From the NCBI GenBank assembly GCA_012034765.1, contig JAAUOU010000002.1, forward strand, positions 1 to 64,000: 64,000 bases of DNA. Direction: 5' to 3'. The notes beneath the pieces were generated by a model that had not been told where the DNA came from, searched no databases, and was given only the letters and a program-made list of their open reading frames with translations. Both the position numbers and the translations under genes were made by a program. Shown piece by piece: positions 38,180 through 48,225 of this stretch. This stretch comes from Pleurocapsaceae cyanobacterium CSU_1_1. Its GTDB lineage: Bacteria > Cyanobacteriota > Cyanobacteriia > Cyanobacteriales > Xenococcaceae. Numbering within the stretch: the first letter of the stretch is position 1; every line of letters starts with the position of its first letter.

Positions 38180-39429
38180 GCGCAGAAATCATTTGTATTG
38201 GTACAGAATTACTGTTAGGAGATATCTTAAACACCAACTGTCAATATTTAGCTCAAGAATTAGCTAACTTAGGTATTCCTCACTACTATCAAACGGTAGT
38301 GGGAGACAACGTAGAACGTATCCATCACGTAATCGCCACGGCTATTAAACGCTCCTCAATTTTGATTTTTACTGGTGGTTTGGGTCCAACTCCTGACGAT
38401 TTAACCACCGAAACAATTGCCAGTTTTTTTAATACTCCTCTGCAAGAAGATGCGGCAATTATGCACGATATTGCCAGCAAGTTTGCTTCAGTGAGGCGAG
38501 TTATGTCTCCTTCTAACCGCAAACAGGCGCTTATTCCTCAAGGTGCGACTACCCTGCCTAACCCTATGGGGACAGCCCCAGGCATTATTTGGCAGCCCCA
38601 AGTAGGTGTCACCATCATGACCTTTCCAGGAGTTCCTGCTGAGATGTGTCGTATGTGGCAAGATACTGCCGTTCCCTTTCTTAAAACCCAAGGTTGGGGC
38701 AGAGAGAGTATTTATAGTGAAATGATGCGCTTTCGGGGTATCGGTGAATCAGCTCTGGCAGAGAAAGTAGCTCACCTGTTTGATTCCCACAATCCTACTG
38801 TTGCGCCCTATGCAGGACAAGGCGAAGTGCGCCTGCGGGTATCTGCTAAAGCAAGTTCTCAAGAAGAAGCAGCAGCAATGATCGAACCGATCGCTACAGA
38901 AATTAAGCAGATTGCTGGGTTAGATTATTTTGGCAGTAACCAAGAAACTCTCGCTGCTGTAGTTGGAAAATTATTAACTAATGCCCAGCAGACTCTTAGC
39001 ATTGCCGAATCTTGTACTGGGGGAGGTTTAGGAGCAATGTTAACCGAGATTCCTGGTAGCTCAAACTATTTTTGGGGTGGAGTAATTGCTTATGCTAATC
39101 AGGTTAAGCAGATTCTGCTGAGGGTCAATAGTCAAGATTTAGCCGAATATGGAGCGGTGAGCGATACTGTAGCGCAGCAGATGGCCGTGGGAGTAAAGCA
39201 GCGCTTACAAACGGATTGGGGCATTAGTATTACTGGTATAGCAGGACCAGGGGGCGATACGACCGATAAACCTGTAGGGCTGGTCTATATTGGTGTAGCT
39301 ACCCCTGAAAATGAAAGCTTTAGTTATGATTATCGTTTTGGCAAGCAAAGAGGGCGGGAATTGGTACGTTATTTAAGCTCTTGTGCTGCTCTTGATTTAT
39401 TAAGACGTAATTTGAGCAAACGTGGTTAG
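38176..39429 (+). CDS. cinA: CinA-family protein
   Basis: 417 residues. The N-terminal MoCF-like domain (about 1-170: EIICIGTELLLGDILNTNCQ, IFTGGLGPTPDDLTTE) hydrolyses ADP-ribose-type substrates in characterised members. The C-terminal CinA domain (about 255-415: SIAESCTGGGLGAMLTEIPG, SITGIAGPGGDT) is a nicotinamide-mononucleotide amidase in characterised members. The full two-domain form points to NAD recycling. It is translationally coupled to the WecA-like gene; the link between the two is unclear. Confidence 0.93.
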   Translation: MSAEIICIGTELLLGDILNTNCQYLAQELANLGIPHYYQTVVGDNVERIHHVIATAIKRSSILIFTGGLGPTPDDLTTETIASFFNTPLQEDAAIMHDIASKFASVRRVMSPSNRKQALIPQGATTLPNPMGTAPGIIWQPQVGVTIMTFPGVPAEMCRMWQDTAVPFLKTQGWGRESIYSEMMRFRGIGESALAEKVAHLFDSHNPTVAPYAGQGEVRLRVSAKASSQEEAAAMIEPIATEIKQIAGLDYFGSNQETLAAVVGKLLTNAQQTLSIAESCTGGGLGAMLTEIPGSSNYFWGGVIAYANQVKQILLRVNSQDLAEYGAVSDTVAQQMAVGVKQRLQTDWGISITGIAGPGGDTTDKPVGLVYIGVATPENESFSYDYRFGKQRGRELVRYLSSCAALDLLRRNLSKRG

Positions 39430-39564
39430 TTTATTAAGCAGTCTAAATTTATCTAACTCCCAATAATTAAGCTTGATTAAGCTCTGCAAAAATCTGGCTT
39501 GGTATCGCTAGATAAAAAGCTGATAGCTGTTAATTTTTACTCATAGTTTAGCGAATATGTTTAT

Positions 39565-39774
39565 TTAGCTCAGATCCACTTTTGTTTTACTGTGCAGCCA
39601 ATCATAAATGCGATCTAGCTCTTCTAAAGTAACTAGACCATATTGCCAAAGAATCATCGGAATAGGAGCAGGATGCTCTTCTACAGATTTTTGAACAATC
39701 TTGATGGAATCATTAGAAAGAGCTAATTCTTCTTTTAAAAATTTGATGAACTTGGCGTATATGGCTGGTTTCAT
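39565..39774 (-). CDS. DUF2949 small protein
   Basis: 69 residues, a helical cyanobacterial family: FIKFLKEELALSNDSI, then PIPMILWQYGLVTLEELDRI and YDWL. No catalytic or metal-binding motif is visible. The family name is from recall; function unknown. Confidence 0.7.
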   Translation of the reverse strand: MKPAIYAKFIKFLKEELALSNDSIKIVQKSVEEHPAPIPMILWQYGLVTLEELDRIYDWLHSKTKVDLS

Positions 39775-40260
39775 AGTGAGTTACCTTTTTTAAATTTTCA
39801 AATTACAAATCATCAGAGAATTTTACGGACTAAAAAGCGCAATTTTGGCTATTGGCTATTATTTTTCGTAAGGTTTTTGTCATTATTAACTATTGTGCAA
39901 ATTTTGCCTGTGTTTTTAATCGCTAAAAGATTGAGTTACATCTTAAAATATCAATCTTGAAGCTTGGGAACTTTAGACCCAATTAAATACAGCAGCAAAC
40001 GACTGCAATAAAAATCTTGGGTTCTTAATAATGACACACAGATTCTAATACGTAAATACACTTAATCAAACTACTTGTCAAAAAGAATAATATTTATAGC
40101 AATATTTTTGCTCTTTCCTCTGATAGATAAGTGTGATTGGACTCATCTATACTTGGCGATCGCGATCAAAATCTACATAAAATCTTTATATTTTTGACGC
40201 AAATTTGTATTGTTGAGGATTAAATTTTGATTTTCAGCTATTAACTTTTGCCAGCTATAA
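39775..40260. other. Spacer between a DUF2949 gene and an NblR-like regulator gene
   Basis: 486 bp, AT-rich. I see no ORF, tRNA, terminator with a good stem, or recognisable repeat. Confidence 0.3.
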
Positions 40261-40947
40261 TTATTCTCGTAGTACATAGCCAATTCCTCTGACAGTTTGA
40301 ATTAGCCTTTTATGATTTTGACTTTCAATCTTCAAACGCAGATAGCGAATATATACTTCAATCACGTTGGATTCACCACGATAATCATAGCCCCAAACAT
40401 TTTCAATAATTTCTTCTCTAGTCATTACCTGTTCGGGATTAGACATGAGATACCTAAGTAATTCAAACTCTTTCATTGTCAGTCCGATTACCCGATCTCC
40501 TCTAATAGCTTGACGAGTGCTTAAATCTAAAATTAATTCACCAAACCTTAACTGCTCAGGAATATCTGTTTCTGTCTGAAGATACAAATTGACCTGCTCT
40601 AACAATTTATCTTTCTGATAAGGCTTCAACAAGTAGTCATCAGCACCTGCTTCGAGACAAGCAACCCGTTCAGCAACAGTCTCCTGTTCGACCAACATCA
40701 ATACAGGAATATGTTCTCCCGCAGAACGTAACTGACGACACAAATCAAATCCAGATTTGCCTGTAAACGCACGGTCAACAATCACCATGACTGGTTGATA
40801 AACCCTTAGTTTAGACCATCCTTTTTGAGCTGTTTCGACCACAGGCAGATAGCCTAAAGTTTTAAGATCAAGACTCGCCTCCTGAGCAAAAAGATCGTCT
40901 GTCAGTAGCAGAATAGATGAATCAGTAGCGCTGTATTTATTTACCAA
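40261..40947 (-). CDS. OmpR-family response regulator, atypical receiver (NblR-like)
   Basis: 228 residues: a receiver domain (about 11-125) and a winged-helix DNA-binding domain (about 133-228, with LTMKEFELLRYLMSNPEQVM and RYLRLKIE...RGIGYVLRE). The acidic pair (Asp17-Asp18), phospho-acceptor-type Asp58 and Lys108 are present, but the conserved Thr/Ser after the fourth strand is Val86. NblR, the regulator of phycobilisome degradation and stress survival, is similarly atypical and works without phosphorylation. The NblR assignment is probable, not proven. It is encoded just downstream of nadK on the same strand. Confidence 0.75.
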   Translation of the reverse strand: MVNKYSATDSSILLLTDDLFAQEASLDLKTLGYLPVVETAQKGWSKLRVYQPVMVIVDRAFTGKSGFDLCRQLRSAGEHIPVLMLVEQETVAERVACLEAGADDYLLKPYQKDKLLEQVNLYLQTETDIPEQLRFGELILDLSTRQAIRGDRVIGLTMKEFELLRYLMSNPEQVMTREEIIENVWGYDYRGESNVIEVYIRYLRLKIESQNHKRLIQTVRGIGYVLRE

Positions 40948-40987
40948 AATCTTAAACTCCTACGGCAACAATCAGGTTAATGCTAGT

Positions 40988-41911
40988 TTAGGGCAATTCT
41001 ACCGATGTCGGTTTAGCGATATGAGGCAGTCCCCAACCCAATTTTTCTCGTAGGATACGGAAGAATTCAGGCGATCGCAAACGAATAAACCGTGCAGGAT
41101 AGATTGATTTTTCGACTAAAATGTGGTCGTCTGGCAAAATATAACAGCCACCGTTCCCATCAACCACCATCACCATTCGGTTTGGCGTGGCGGGAAAAAC
41201 TTTTACTGGTTCGCGATCGCTAAATACTAACGAGCGAGAAGCCAAAGAATGAGGACAGATTGGTGCTAGTTGCAAGACAGGTACATCAGGGGTTAAGACC
41301 GGCCCCCCTGCACTCAAAGCATAAGCGGTTGAGCCAGTCGGGGTAGAAATAATAATCCCGTCCGCCGCGATATCTACAGGAGCATGGTCGCCAATTTTTA
41401 CTTCAAAATGACACATACTAGTCAAGGGTTCGCGATGCAAAACCATTTCGTTGAGGCTAAGAGCCTCCCACAGTATAGTATCGTGACGAAATACTTTGAC
41501 TGCCAACATGGAACGTTCTTCAATTTCATATTCTCCACTCATTAGTTGCTCTAAGTCATCGTTGAGATGGCTTAAGTAACTTTCGGTTAAAAAACCCATG
41601 TGTCCTGTATTAACAGTCAACAGAGGAATATGATAAGGAGCAAGTTGCCGAAATGCAGATAAAACAGTACCATCTCCGCCCAAAACAACTGCAAATTTAA
41701 CACTTGGATCGAAGTTAGCAGGGGTTAACTGCTCAATTCGGGTATGGCAGACAGCACTGCCAGGAGTCGAGTATTCTAAAATACCTCCCATGCCAGTCGC
41801 CATACATACATCCCACCCACAGGCGGTTAGCTTTTCGGTAATTTCTGAGGCAACTTTGCAGGCGATCGGCTTAATATCGTTATAAACAATGCCGGCTTTT
41901 GGCTTTGGCAC
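40988..41911 (-). CDS. nadK: NAD kinase
   Basis: 307 residues. The catalytic [11 protein letters not shown] motif (Asp in GGDG) and [10 protein letters not shown] are present, followed by [27 protein letters not shown] with the second conserved block. It phosphorylates NAD+ to NADP+, the electron acceptor of photosynthesis. Cyanobacteria usually have two NAD kinases; this window shows one. It is 40 nt upstream of the NblR-like gene, suggesting co-transcription. Confidence 0.94.
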   Translation of the reverse strand: MPKPKAGIVYNDIKPIACKVASEITEKLTACGWDVCMATGMGGILEYSTPGSAVCHTRIEQLTPANFDPSVKFAVVLGGDGTVLSAFRQLAPYHIPLLTVNTGHMGFLTESYLSHLNDDLEQLMSGEYEIEERSMLAVKVFRHDTILWEALSLNEMVLHREPLTSMCHFEVKIGDHAPVDIAADGIIISTPTGSTAYALSAGGPVLTPDVPVLQLAPICPHSLASRSLVFSDREPVKVFPATPNRMVMVVDGNGGCYILPDDHILVEKSIYPARFIRLRSPEFFRILREKLGWGLPHIAKPTSVELP

Positions 41912-42106
41912 AACTAATTACTATCCCGTACTAATCATCTTGAATATTAGAGTCCTATCTTCCAGCCTATCGTGGAGCAGTTAAAAATAATAGTCTCGGT
42001 TGCTAATTATTATTGATTGATCCTTTTGTTCTCTGCTTTTAAGGACGAAGCCAGATAAGCATCAACAAAAAATATAGCTCTAAAACCACATCAAACATAT
42101 CTATGA

Positions 42107-42136
42107 AAATAAGCTCCCCGTAATGAGGAGCTTATT
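42107..42136 (-). terminator. Rho-independent terminator of psbD
   Basis: On the minus strand AATAAGCTCC / GGAGCTTATT, a 10-bp stem with an 8-nt loop, is followed by TTTTC. It lies about 45 nt beyond the psbD stop and confirms that no psbC is co-transcribed. Confidence 0.85.
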
Positions 42137-42178
42137 AACAAAGCTTAAAGAAATTTAAGCCTGTTTAATCAAGGTTAA

Positions 42179-43237
42179 TTACAGCGCGTTACCACGAGGT
42201 AATACTTCTTCTGGGAATTCAAAGTTTTGATGTGGTTGGTCTTGAGTTGCCATCCATGCTCTTAGACCTTCATTGAGCAAGATGTTTTTCGTATAAAAAG
42301 TTTCAAATTCAGGATCTTCGGCTGCTCTCAACTCTTGTGAAACGAAATCGTAGGCACGTAAGTTTAAAGCAATGCCGATAATCCCAATACTTGCCATCCA
42401 TAGTCCTGTTACAGGAACAAATAGCATGAAGAAGTGCAACCAACGTTTGTTGGAGAAGGCAATGCCGAAAATCTGTGACCAGAATCGGTTGGCTGTCACC
42501 ATACTGTAGGTTTCTTCTGCTTGAGTTGGTTCAAAGGCACGGAATGTGTTGGCTTGTCCACCATCATCGAACAGTGTATTTTCTACTGTTGCTCCATGAA
42601 TCGCACAGAGTAATGCTCCACCAAGTACTCCTGCTACTCCCATCATGTGGAAGGGGTTTAACGTGAAGTTATGGAATCCTTGCACAAACAGGATGAAACG
42701 GAAGATTCCCGCTACTCCTAAACTAGGTGCAAAGAACCAGCTTGATTGTCCTAGAGGATAGAGCAAGAATACTGATACGAACACGGCAATTGGTGCGGAA
42801 AAAGCGATCGCATTGTAAGGACGAATTCCCACTAGACGCGAGATTTCAAACTGACGTAGCATAAAGCCAATCAGCGCAAATGCACCGTGTAGTGCTACGA
42901 AAGCCCACAAGCCCCCGATTTGACACCAGCGGGTGAAACTCCAGCCTGCTTCAGGTCCCCATAAGAATAATAGGGAGTGTCCCATGCTATCGGCTGGGGT
43001 GGAAGTAGCAACGGTTAAGAAGTTACATCCTTCTAGATAGGAACTAGCTAGACCGTGAGTGTACCAACTAGTGACGAAGGTGGTGCAGGTTAGCCATCCG
43101 CCTATTGCCATATAGGCACAGGGGAAGAGTAATATACCCGACCAGCCTACGAATACGAAGCGATCGCGCTTGAGCCAGTCATCTACGGCATCAAAGATCC
43201 CGCGCTTGGCTGGTGCGCGTCCTACTGCTATTGTCAT
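42179..43237 (-). CDS. psbD: Photosystem II D2 protein, divergent monocistronic copy
   Basis: A 352-residue D2. The redox and ligand residues expected in D2 are present: TyrD Tyr160 with His189, His117, the P680 ligand His197, the iron ligands His214 and His268, and Trp253 of the QA pocket. Several normally invariant positions differ: Phe191 where D2 has Trp (FHNFTLNP), Cys51 in GWLTCTTF where Gly is usual, and EAGWSFTRW instead of EAQGN/DxTRW near 97-104. The typical psbD is followed by an overlapping psbC; here a terminator follows and then nadK. It is therefore probably a second copy, comparable in position to psbD2 genes, with its own promoter. Confidence 0.95.
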   Translation of the reverse strand: MTIAVGRAPAKRGIFDAVDDWLKRDRFVFVGWSGILLFPCAYMAIGGWLTCTTFVTSWYTHGLASSYLEGCNFLTVATSTPADSMGHSLLFLWGPEAGWSFTRWCQIGGLWAFVALHGAFALIGFMLRQFEISRLVGIRPYNAIAFSAPIAVFVSVFLLYPLGQSSWFFAPSLGVAGIFRFILFVQGFHNFTLNPFHMMGVAGVLGGALLCAIHGATVENTLFDDGGQANTFRAFEPTQAEETYSMVTANRFWSQIFGIAFSNKRWLHFFMLFVPVTGLWMASIGIIGIALNLRAYDFVSQELRAAEDPEFETFYTKNILLNEGLRAWMATQDQPHQNFEFPEEVLPRGNAL

Positions 43238-43503
43238 GGAAATAAATCTCCGAGATTATGTTTATTAAGATCGTTGGAATTATTACAATTTTGATGACTC
43301 GACACGAAAATACATCAAGTCTATTGTGAGAAAAGTTTACTTTTCTTTACTTATATTACACATAATAAAAGAAAGTAGCTGAAATTTCCAGGGTAAAACC
43401 AAAGAAAAAATAAAGATTTTCGAGATTTAAACTTAAATAAAGATGGGAATTTGCGAGAATTTGAAAGATAATCAAATAATTGCCGTCATTGAAAAACAAG
43501 CTT

Positions 43504-43776
43504 ATGTTCACTATCGATATCGTTTTACAAGAAATTCCTCTACCAATTTCAGTCCAACGCAAAGAAGAAGCAGCAGCCGAAAATCTCTATCAAGAGCTTA
43601 TGACAGCTATGCGTTCTGGTAGTGCTGACTTGATTGAGCTTACCTGCGATAAAGAGGAAGATAAAAAAGTCGCCCTCAAAGGCAACCTAATCTGTGCCAT
43701 TAGTATTAACAAAAAATCTGGTGGGATGGCAGAAGGTCGAATTCCTGGATTTTTTGCCACTATTGCTGATAAATAA
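43504..43776 (+). CDS. Conserved hypothetical protein upstream of an ABC ATPase
   Basis: 90 residues from ATG at 43504 (MFTIDIVLQEIPLPISVQRK); an ATG eight codons earlier is in frame but less likely. It is a beta-rich soluble protein ending in KSGGMAEGRIPGFFATIADK. I do not know a function. The stop shares one base with the ATG of the ATPase gene, so the two are co-translated. Confidence 0.65.
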   Translation: MFTIDIVLQEIPLPISVQRKEEAAAENLYQELMTAMRSGSADLIELTCDKEEDKKVALKGNLICAISINKKSGGMAEGRIPGFFATIADK

Positions 43777-44474
43777 TGACCTTCACTAAGGATATTAAGT
43801 CTGAAAAATTGCCGACTATTCGGGTAGACAATATTAGCTTTGGCTGGTCTGACGAAGCATCTGTATTGCAGGATTGCACCCTCCAAGTACCCCAGGGGGA
43901 ATTCTGGATGCTGTTAGGGAACAATGGCAGTGGCAAATCAACCTTATTACGCTTATTAGCTGGATTATTAATTCCTGATAGTGGTTCGGTTGTTATGCCT
44001 CACAAAACGGGATTTGTCTTTCAAAATCCCGACCATCAGCTAGTCATGCCGACAGTGGGAGCAGATATTGCTTTTGGTTTGGTCAGTGAGAACTTAACTC
44101 AGATGCAGGTGAGACAAAGAGTCAAAGAAGCCCTTGATGCAGTCAACTTGCCAGAGCTAGAAAGACGACCAATTCACGCTCTCAGCGGGGGACAAAAACA
44201 GAGAATTGCGATCGCTGGAGCGATCGCGCGTAACTGTGAAGCAATCTTATTTGATGAACCAACTGCTTTACTCGATGCTGATACTCAGCTTGAGTTAGTG
44301 GCTCAGGTAAGAAATCTAGTCAAACAGAGGGGTCTAACTGCTCTTTGGGTAACCCACCGTTTAGAAGAGTTGGACTACTGTGATGGCGCGTTCTTGTTAG
44401 CAGGAGGAAAAGTCGTAGCTCAGGGAGAACCTCAAGCTCTTAAGCAAAGATTATTGGCAACAGAGAGTCAATAA
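43776..44474 (+). CDS. ABC transporter ATP-binding protein, EcfA/CbiO type
   Basis: 232 residues. Walker A GNNGSGKST, Q-loop FVFQNPDHQLVMPTV, signature LSGGQKQRIAIA, Walker B AILFDEPTALLD and the switch His in VTHRLEEL are all present. The FQNPDHQ variant of the Q-loop is characteristic of energy-coupling-factor and cobalt-type importers. No membrane (EcfT) or substrate (S) gene is adjacent; in cyanobacteria these are often scattered. It is coupled to the preceding small gene. Confidence 0.88.
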   Translation: MTFTKDIKSEKLPTIRVDNISFGWSDEASVLQDCTLQVPQGEFWMLLGNNGSGKSTLLRLLAGLLIPDSGSVVMPHKTGFVFQNPDHQLVMPTVGADIAFGLVSENLTQMQVRQRVKEALDAVNLPELERRPIHALSGGQKQRIAIAGAIARNCEAILFDEPTALLDADTQLELVAQVRNLVKQRGLTALWVTHRLEELDYCDGAFLLAGGKVVAQGEPQALKQRLLATESQ

Positions 44475-44572
44475 CGATATGCATTTTCTTATTTGGTTAA
44501 CTTTTTGTTAACAAATATAATTAAAATAAAGTGTAAATCTTTACTTAGTTCTCATCAGGATCACCCCTTGCA

Positions 44573-45127
44573 ATGTCTCCCTCCTCCCACCAGGCAATAT
44601 TACTTGTCGATGGTTATAACATCATCGGCGACTGGTCGGACTTAAAACAAAGTCGCGATCGCCATGGGCTAGAAGCTGCCCGATATGAATTAGTCGAATG
44701 TCTGATTAACTATAGCGCTGCTGTAGCATACCGCACTAAAGTTGTTTTTGATGCTCATTATCAAGACACACCTCGCAGTAGCGAAATTCACACTACTGCT
44801 TTATCGGTACACTATACTGCCTTTGCCGAAACCGCAGACACCTATATTGAGAGATTTTGCGCCACCTTTGCTCGCAAAAAATACCAACAGGAATCTACTC
44901 GTCTCATCGTCGCCACTAGCGATCGCGCTCAACAGTTGACGGTGGTGGGCTACGGAGCAGAATGGCTTTCTGCTCCAATGCTGGAGCGAGAAGTAGGATT
45001 AGCAGTCCAGAAAACTAAAAGTAAGACCAAGAAACAGACCAAGAGAAAACCTCCTGGTCGTTTTTTATTTAATACTCTAGATCCTGCTGCGCAAAAGCGA
45101 TTAAAACAAATGCGACAGGGGATGTAA
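44573..45127 (+). CDS. NYN-domain protein, YacP/Rae1-like ribonuclease
   Basis: 184 residues. The PIN-like fold is recognisable from LLVDGYNIIGDW (first Asp), KVVFDAHYQ and VATSDRAQQLTVVGYG. The basic C-terminus (KTKSKTKKQTKRKPPGRFLF, about 146-165) could bind RNA. Bacillus YacP (Rae1) cleaves mRNA on the ribosome; similar activity here is inference. It lies about 100 nt after the ATPase gene and before tRNA-Glu on the same strand. Confidence 0.82.
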   Translation: MSPSSHQAILLVDGYNIIGDWSDLKQSRDRHGLEAARYELVECLINYSAAVAYRTKVVFDAHYQDTPRSSEIHTTALSVHYTAFAETADTYIERFCATFARKKYQQESTRLIVATSDRAQQLTVVGYGAEWLSAPMLEREVGLAVQKTKSKTKKQTKRKPPGRFLFNTLDPAAQKRLKQMRQGM

Positions 45128-45247
45128 TTATTTTTAGCTGTAGTCAACCGTAGCCAAAAGTTTTTTGAGTATTTTGTTGACAGGGACAAAAATATTCGAT
45201 ATATTTAGAAACGTTGCCAGTCAAGCAAGAGCAGGTGGCAAGTTCTA

Positions 45248-45320
45248 GCCCCCATCGTCTAGTGGCCTAGGACACCTCCCTTTCACGGAGGCGACAGGGA
45301 TTCAAATTCCCTTGGGGGTA
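45248..45320 (+). tRNA. tRNA-Glu (UUC)
   Basis: A 73-nt cloverleaf. The acceptor GCCCCCA / TGGGGGT has a discriminator A, the anticodon stem is CCTCC / GGAGG around loop CTTTCAC, with anticodon TTC at 45282-45284. The T arm is AGGGATTCAAATTCCCT. CCA is not encoded. In cyanobacteria this tRNA also donates glutamate to chlorophyll and haem synthesis. A T-run follows the gene (CTCTTTTTTTATTT at about 45350). Confidence 0.97.
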
Positions 45321-45530
45321 TATTGAAGCAAGAGCTAAATTACAGTTTAGCTCTTTTTTTATTTTCTATTCTTTCTGGTTTGCCATAATCATTCTTTTTT
45401 ATATTTCAGATTAGTTAGCCAGACCACCAGCCAATGAGACTTTTAAAAAATAGTTTTCAACTCATGAATTTAATCTAGAAATAGGCTGGTTGAGTTCGCG
45501 TCAAAGCTATAGCCACACCATGTCCGCTGT

Positions 45531-47470
45531 TTATAGCAAAATCACTAGTTGATAGGGGTCAAGCACTAGTTTCTGGATAGCTGAAATTGTCTTACCAGAG
45601 ACGAGATCGGTAAATATTTTCCGCATTCCTAGTAATCTCAATTGTTTAGCCACAATTTCTTGTTCGATATCGCTAAAGTTGGCTAACACAAGCACATTTT
45701 GTTCCTGTTGAGAACGAAAATAACCAAAGATGCAGTCATTGCCTGTATCAATAATTTCAGTTTCTCCCCGACTAAAAGCTCGATTATGCTGACGAATTTG
45801 GATTAACTTAAGCAATCCCAGATAAATTTGTCCTGGAATAGTAGAGCTATCTTTCCTCTTTAATGCCCGTTCATCATCAAATGCCGAACGGTGAACCCAG
45901 CGACTGTCGCCATCTTTTTCTGGCGACTCAGTATAGGTATAGTTGTTTAAAGTGCCGATTTCGTCTCCTAAATAGAGTAGGGGAATGCCACCGATGGTTA
46001 GAATAACTCCGTGTAATAAAAGGATGCGCCGTATGGCTAAATCAATTTCCTGGCGATGATTTTCATCTGTTAACTTCTCAAGACCACATAAAGAAGCAGT
46101 AGTACCAGCAATCCTGGCTTCTCCCGTTTCGGGTTTTTCTTGGAAGGGTAAGCCTTTAGCAAAGCTGCCTGGAAATCGACCAGTGAAAAATTCAGTCAGA
46201 AACTTGCGATGATCGTAAGGATTAATCTGCAAGTCTCGCATATCATCATCGGCAATTGCCCACCCAATATCATCGTGACAGCGAATATAGTTGACCCAAG
46301 CACAGTCTTGAGAGATCGTAAACCGCTTAGACATTCCATGACTCAGTAAACGAACATTTCTCACAGCTAGAGCATCCCATAACAGTGCCATCAACTGTGG
46401 ATTATAAGACAAGGGACATTCTTCTTGACTGATGTAGCGAGTTACTTCGTCGGGATGAACAATCGCTTCTGATTTAAACACCATTGCGGGGGCAGCAATT
46501 TTAACAATCGTATTAAAAGCCTGAATTATTAAATGCGCTTCGGGCAAATTTTCACAACTGGTGCCTAATTTCTTCCAGAGAAATGCTACCGCATCTAAAC
46601 GTAAGACTTCTACGCCAATATTCGCTAAAAACAACATTTCTTCAACCATCCCGCTAAAAACCACGGGATTTTCATAGTTTAAATCCCATTGATAATTACA
46701 AAAGGTTGTCCACACCCACTTACGAATTTTATTTTTGTAGGTAAAGCAGCCTGGACGTTCGTCAGGAAATACTGAATTAACTGTTTTTTCAAAAGCATTG
46801 GGCTGTTCACGATTAGGATACATCCGATAATACTCTTGATATTCTTCATTTCCAGCTAAGGCGCGTTTTGCCCACTCATGTTCGTCCGAGGTATGGTTAA
46901 ACACAAAATCAACTACCAAGCTAATACCATGCTGTCGTAATTCTGTAGCTAACTGTGATAATTCTTCCATCGTGCCTAGGGCAGGATTGACTTCTTGATA
47001 GCTACTGACAGCATAACCACCGTCATTATCCCCTTCAGGACATTTAAACAAGGGCATCAAATGTAGATAGGTAATACCCAACTCAGTTAAATAAGGAATG
47101 CGATCGCGAATTCCTTGGATGTTACCAGCAAACAAATCAACATAGCACATCACTCCTACAAGGCGATTAGATTGATACCACTGAGGATCTGCTTGGCGCA
47201 TTACGTCTAAAGCTTTGAGATCGTCAGATCTCGCTAACCACATTGAAGTAGCCGAAGCTAAAATATTTTCTAATGATAGAAGAAATCGTACTGATTGCCA
47301 TAAAGTTGATACAGTAGCTGAAACAAGCGGGGAAAATGAGTATTAATGCGTTCTACATAACCCTGCCATTCTACTGTATCGATGTGATCGCAAAAACGTT
47401 TTTCTAATCTAGGTAACAAACGCGACAACGAAGTAGCACTCCGCTTTTTCCAAGAATCAACTTGACCCAT
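45531..47470 (-). CDS. Amylosucrase-like GH13 enzyme; frame broken near 47272
   Basis: Repaired, about 646 residues. The first 66 residues (RLLPRLEKRFCDHIDTVEWQ, HFPRLFQLLYQLYGNQYDFF) form the N-terminal helical domain; after FYH the frame hits TAG. One extra A (CAA TTA) would read YQLENILASATSMWLARSDD and join the long frame. The catalytic barrel has DFVFNHTSDEHEWA, nucleophile Asp in VLRLDAVAFLWKKLG, acid/base Glu in FKSEAIVHPDEV and CHDDIGWAI. The NRLVGVMCYVDLFAG segment is typical of amylosucrases. It would make alpha-glucan from sucrose or recycle sucrose. Confidence 0.85.
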
Positions 47471-47732
47471 AGAGATAATAACAATCCTTATTTATCAATC
47501 AAATACTTATATTGTCAGCTTTTCAAGCGAAATTGTAATTACCCGCTCAAATATTCATAGATAATTTAGAATTGATTCGCAAAATGCAAATTTATCAAAC
47601 TTTTTGTCTTTTGTCCTGACGTGAAGCTGTCCAAACTGTTAATCTAAAGCTTAAAACTCAGAGCCTCAAGAATCAAGATATAATCTAGCTAATAAGCTAA
47701 TAATAGCTGTCCAACAAACTTGATCTGATCTT

Positions 47733-48089
47733 ATGAGTAATAATCCTGTGACCAATGCCTTCTTTTTCGGCAGAGCATTAGCTGAAGTTATGAGCGAAAA
47801 ACTTGAAGAATCTTTCACGAATACCATGAGCGATCTGGGTAAATTCGATGCCGAGCAACGTGAAAACTTACGCAAGTTTATGGAAGAAGTACAGCTTAGA
47901 GCAGAACGCGCATCAGGGACAACTGTTTATCCTAGCACCAATCATAATGGCAGCCAGAGAACTAGTTCCTATCAAGGCATCAATATTGACACCAGCAGCA
48001 GTAACTCCGAAGATCTCCAGACCATGTTGGATCAGCTTAGAGCAGAGATTGCTACATTGAGAACAGAATTAAAAAAATATCGTAATTAA
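47733..48089 (+). CDS. Conserved cyanobacterial protein with a C-terminal coiled coil
   Basis: 118 residues. The N-terminus NPVTNAFFFGRALAEVMSEK and the following KFDAEQRENLRKFMEEVQLR are conserved in cyanobacteria and in a plastid-targeted plant family (DUF6825-type, from recall). A Ser/Asn/Thr-rich linker joins a short coiled coil at the end (DLQTMLDQLRAEIATLRTEL). No membrane span is visible. Function unknown. Confidence 0.7.
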   Translation: MSNNPVTNAFFFGRALAEVMSEKLEESFTNTMSDLGKFDAEQRENLRKFMEEVQLRAERASGTTVYPSTNHNGSQRTSSYQGINIDTSSSNSEDLQTMLDQLRAEIATLRTELKKYRN

Positions 48090-48225
48090 TAAATTACTAA
48101 ATTATTACTAAACCAAATTGCCCTGTCACTAGAGCAGCCTTAGTTATAATTTAGCAGGGTTTGAGTAGGGTTTGAGTTGAGCTAATTTTAGCCAACAGCT
48201 ATAGAGTAAAAAGAGTAAAAACATT

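Noticed and set aside
42179-43237. First read as D1 (psbA), then as a D2 lacking Trp253 of the QA site
   Set aside because: Length and motifs are those of D2, and counting residues places the replaced Trp at 191; Trp253 is present.
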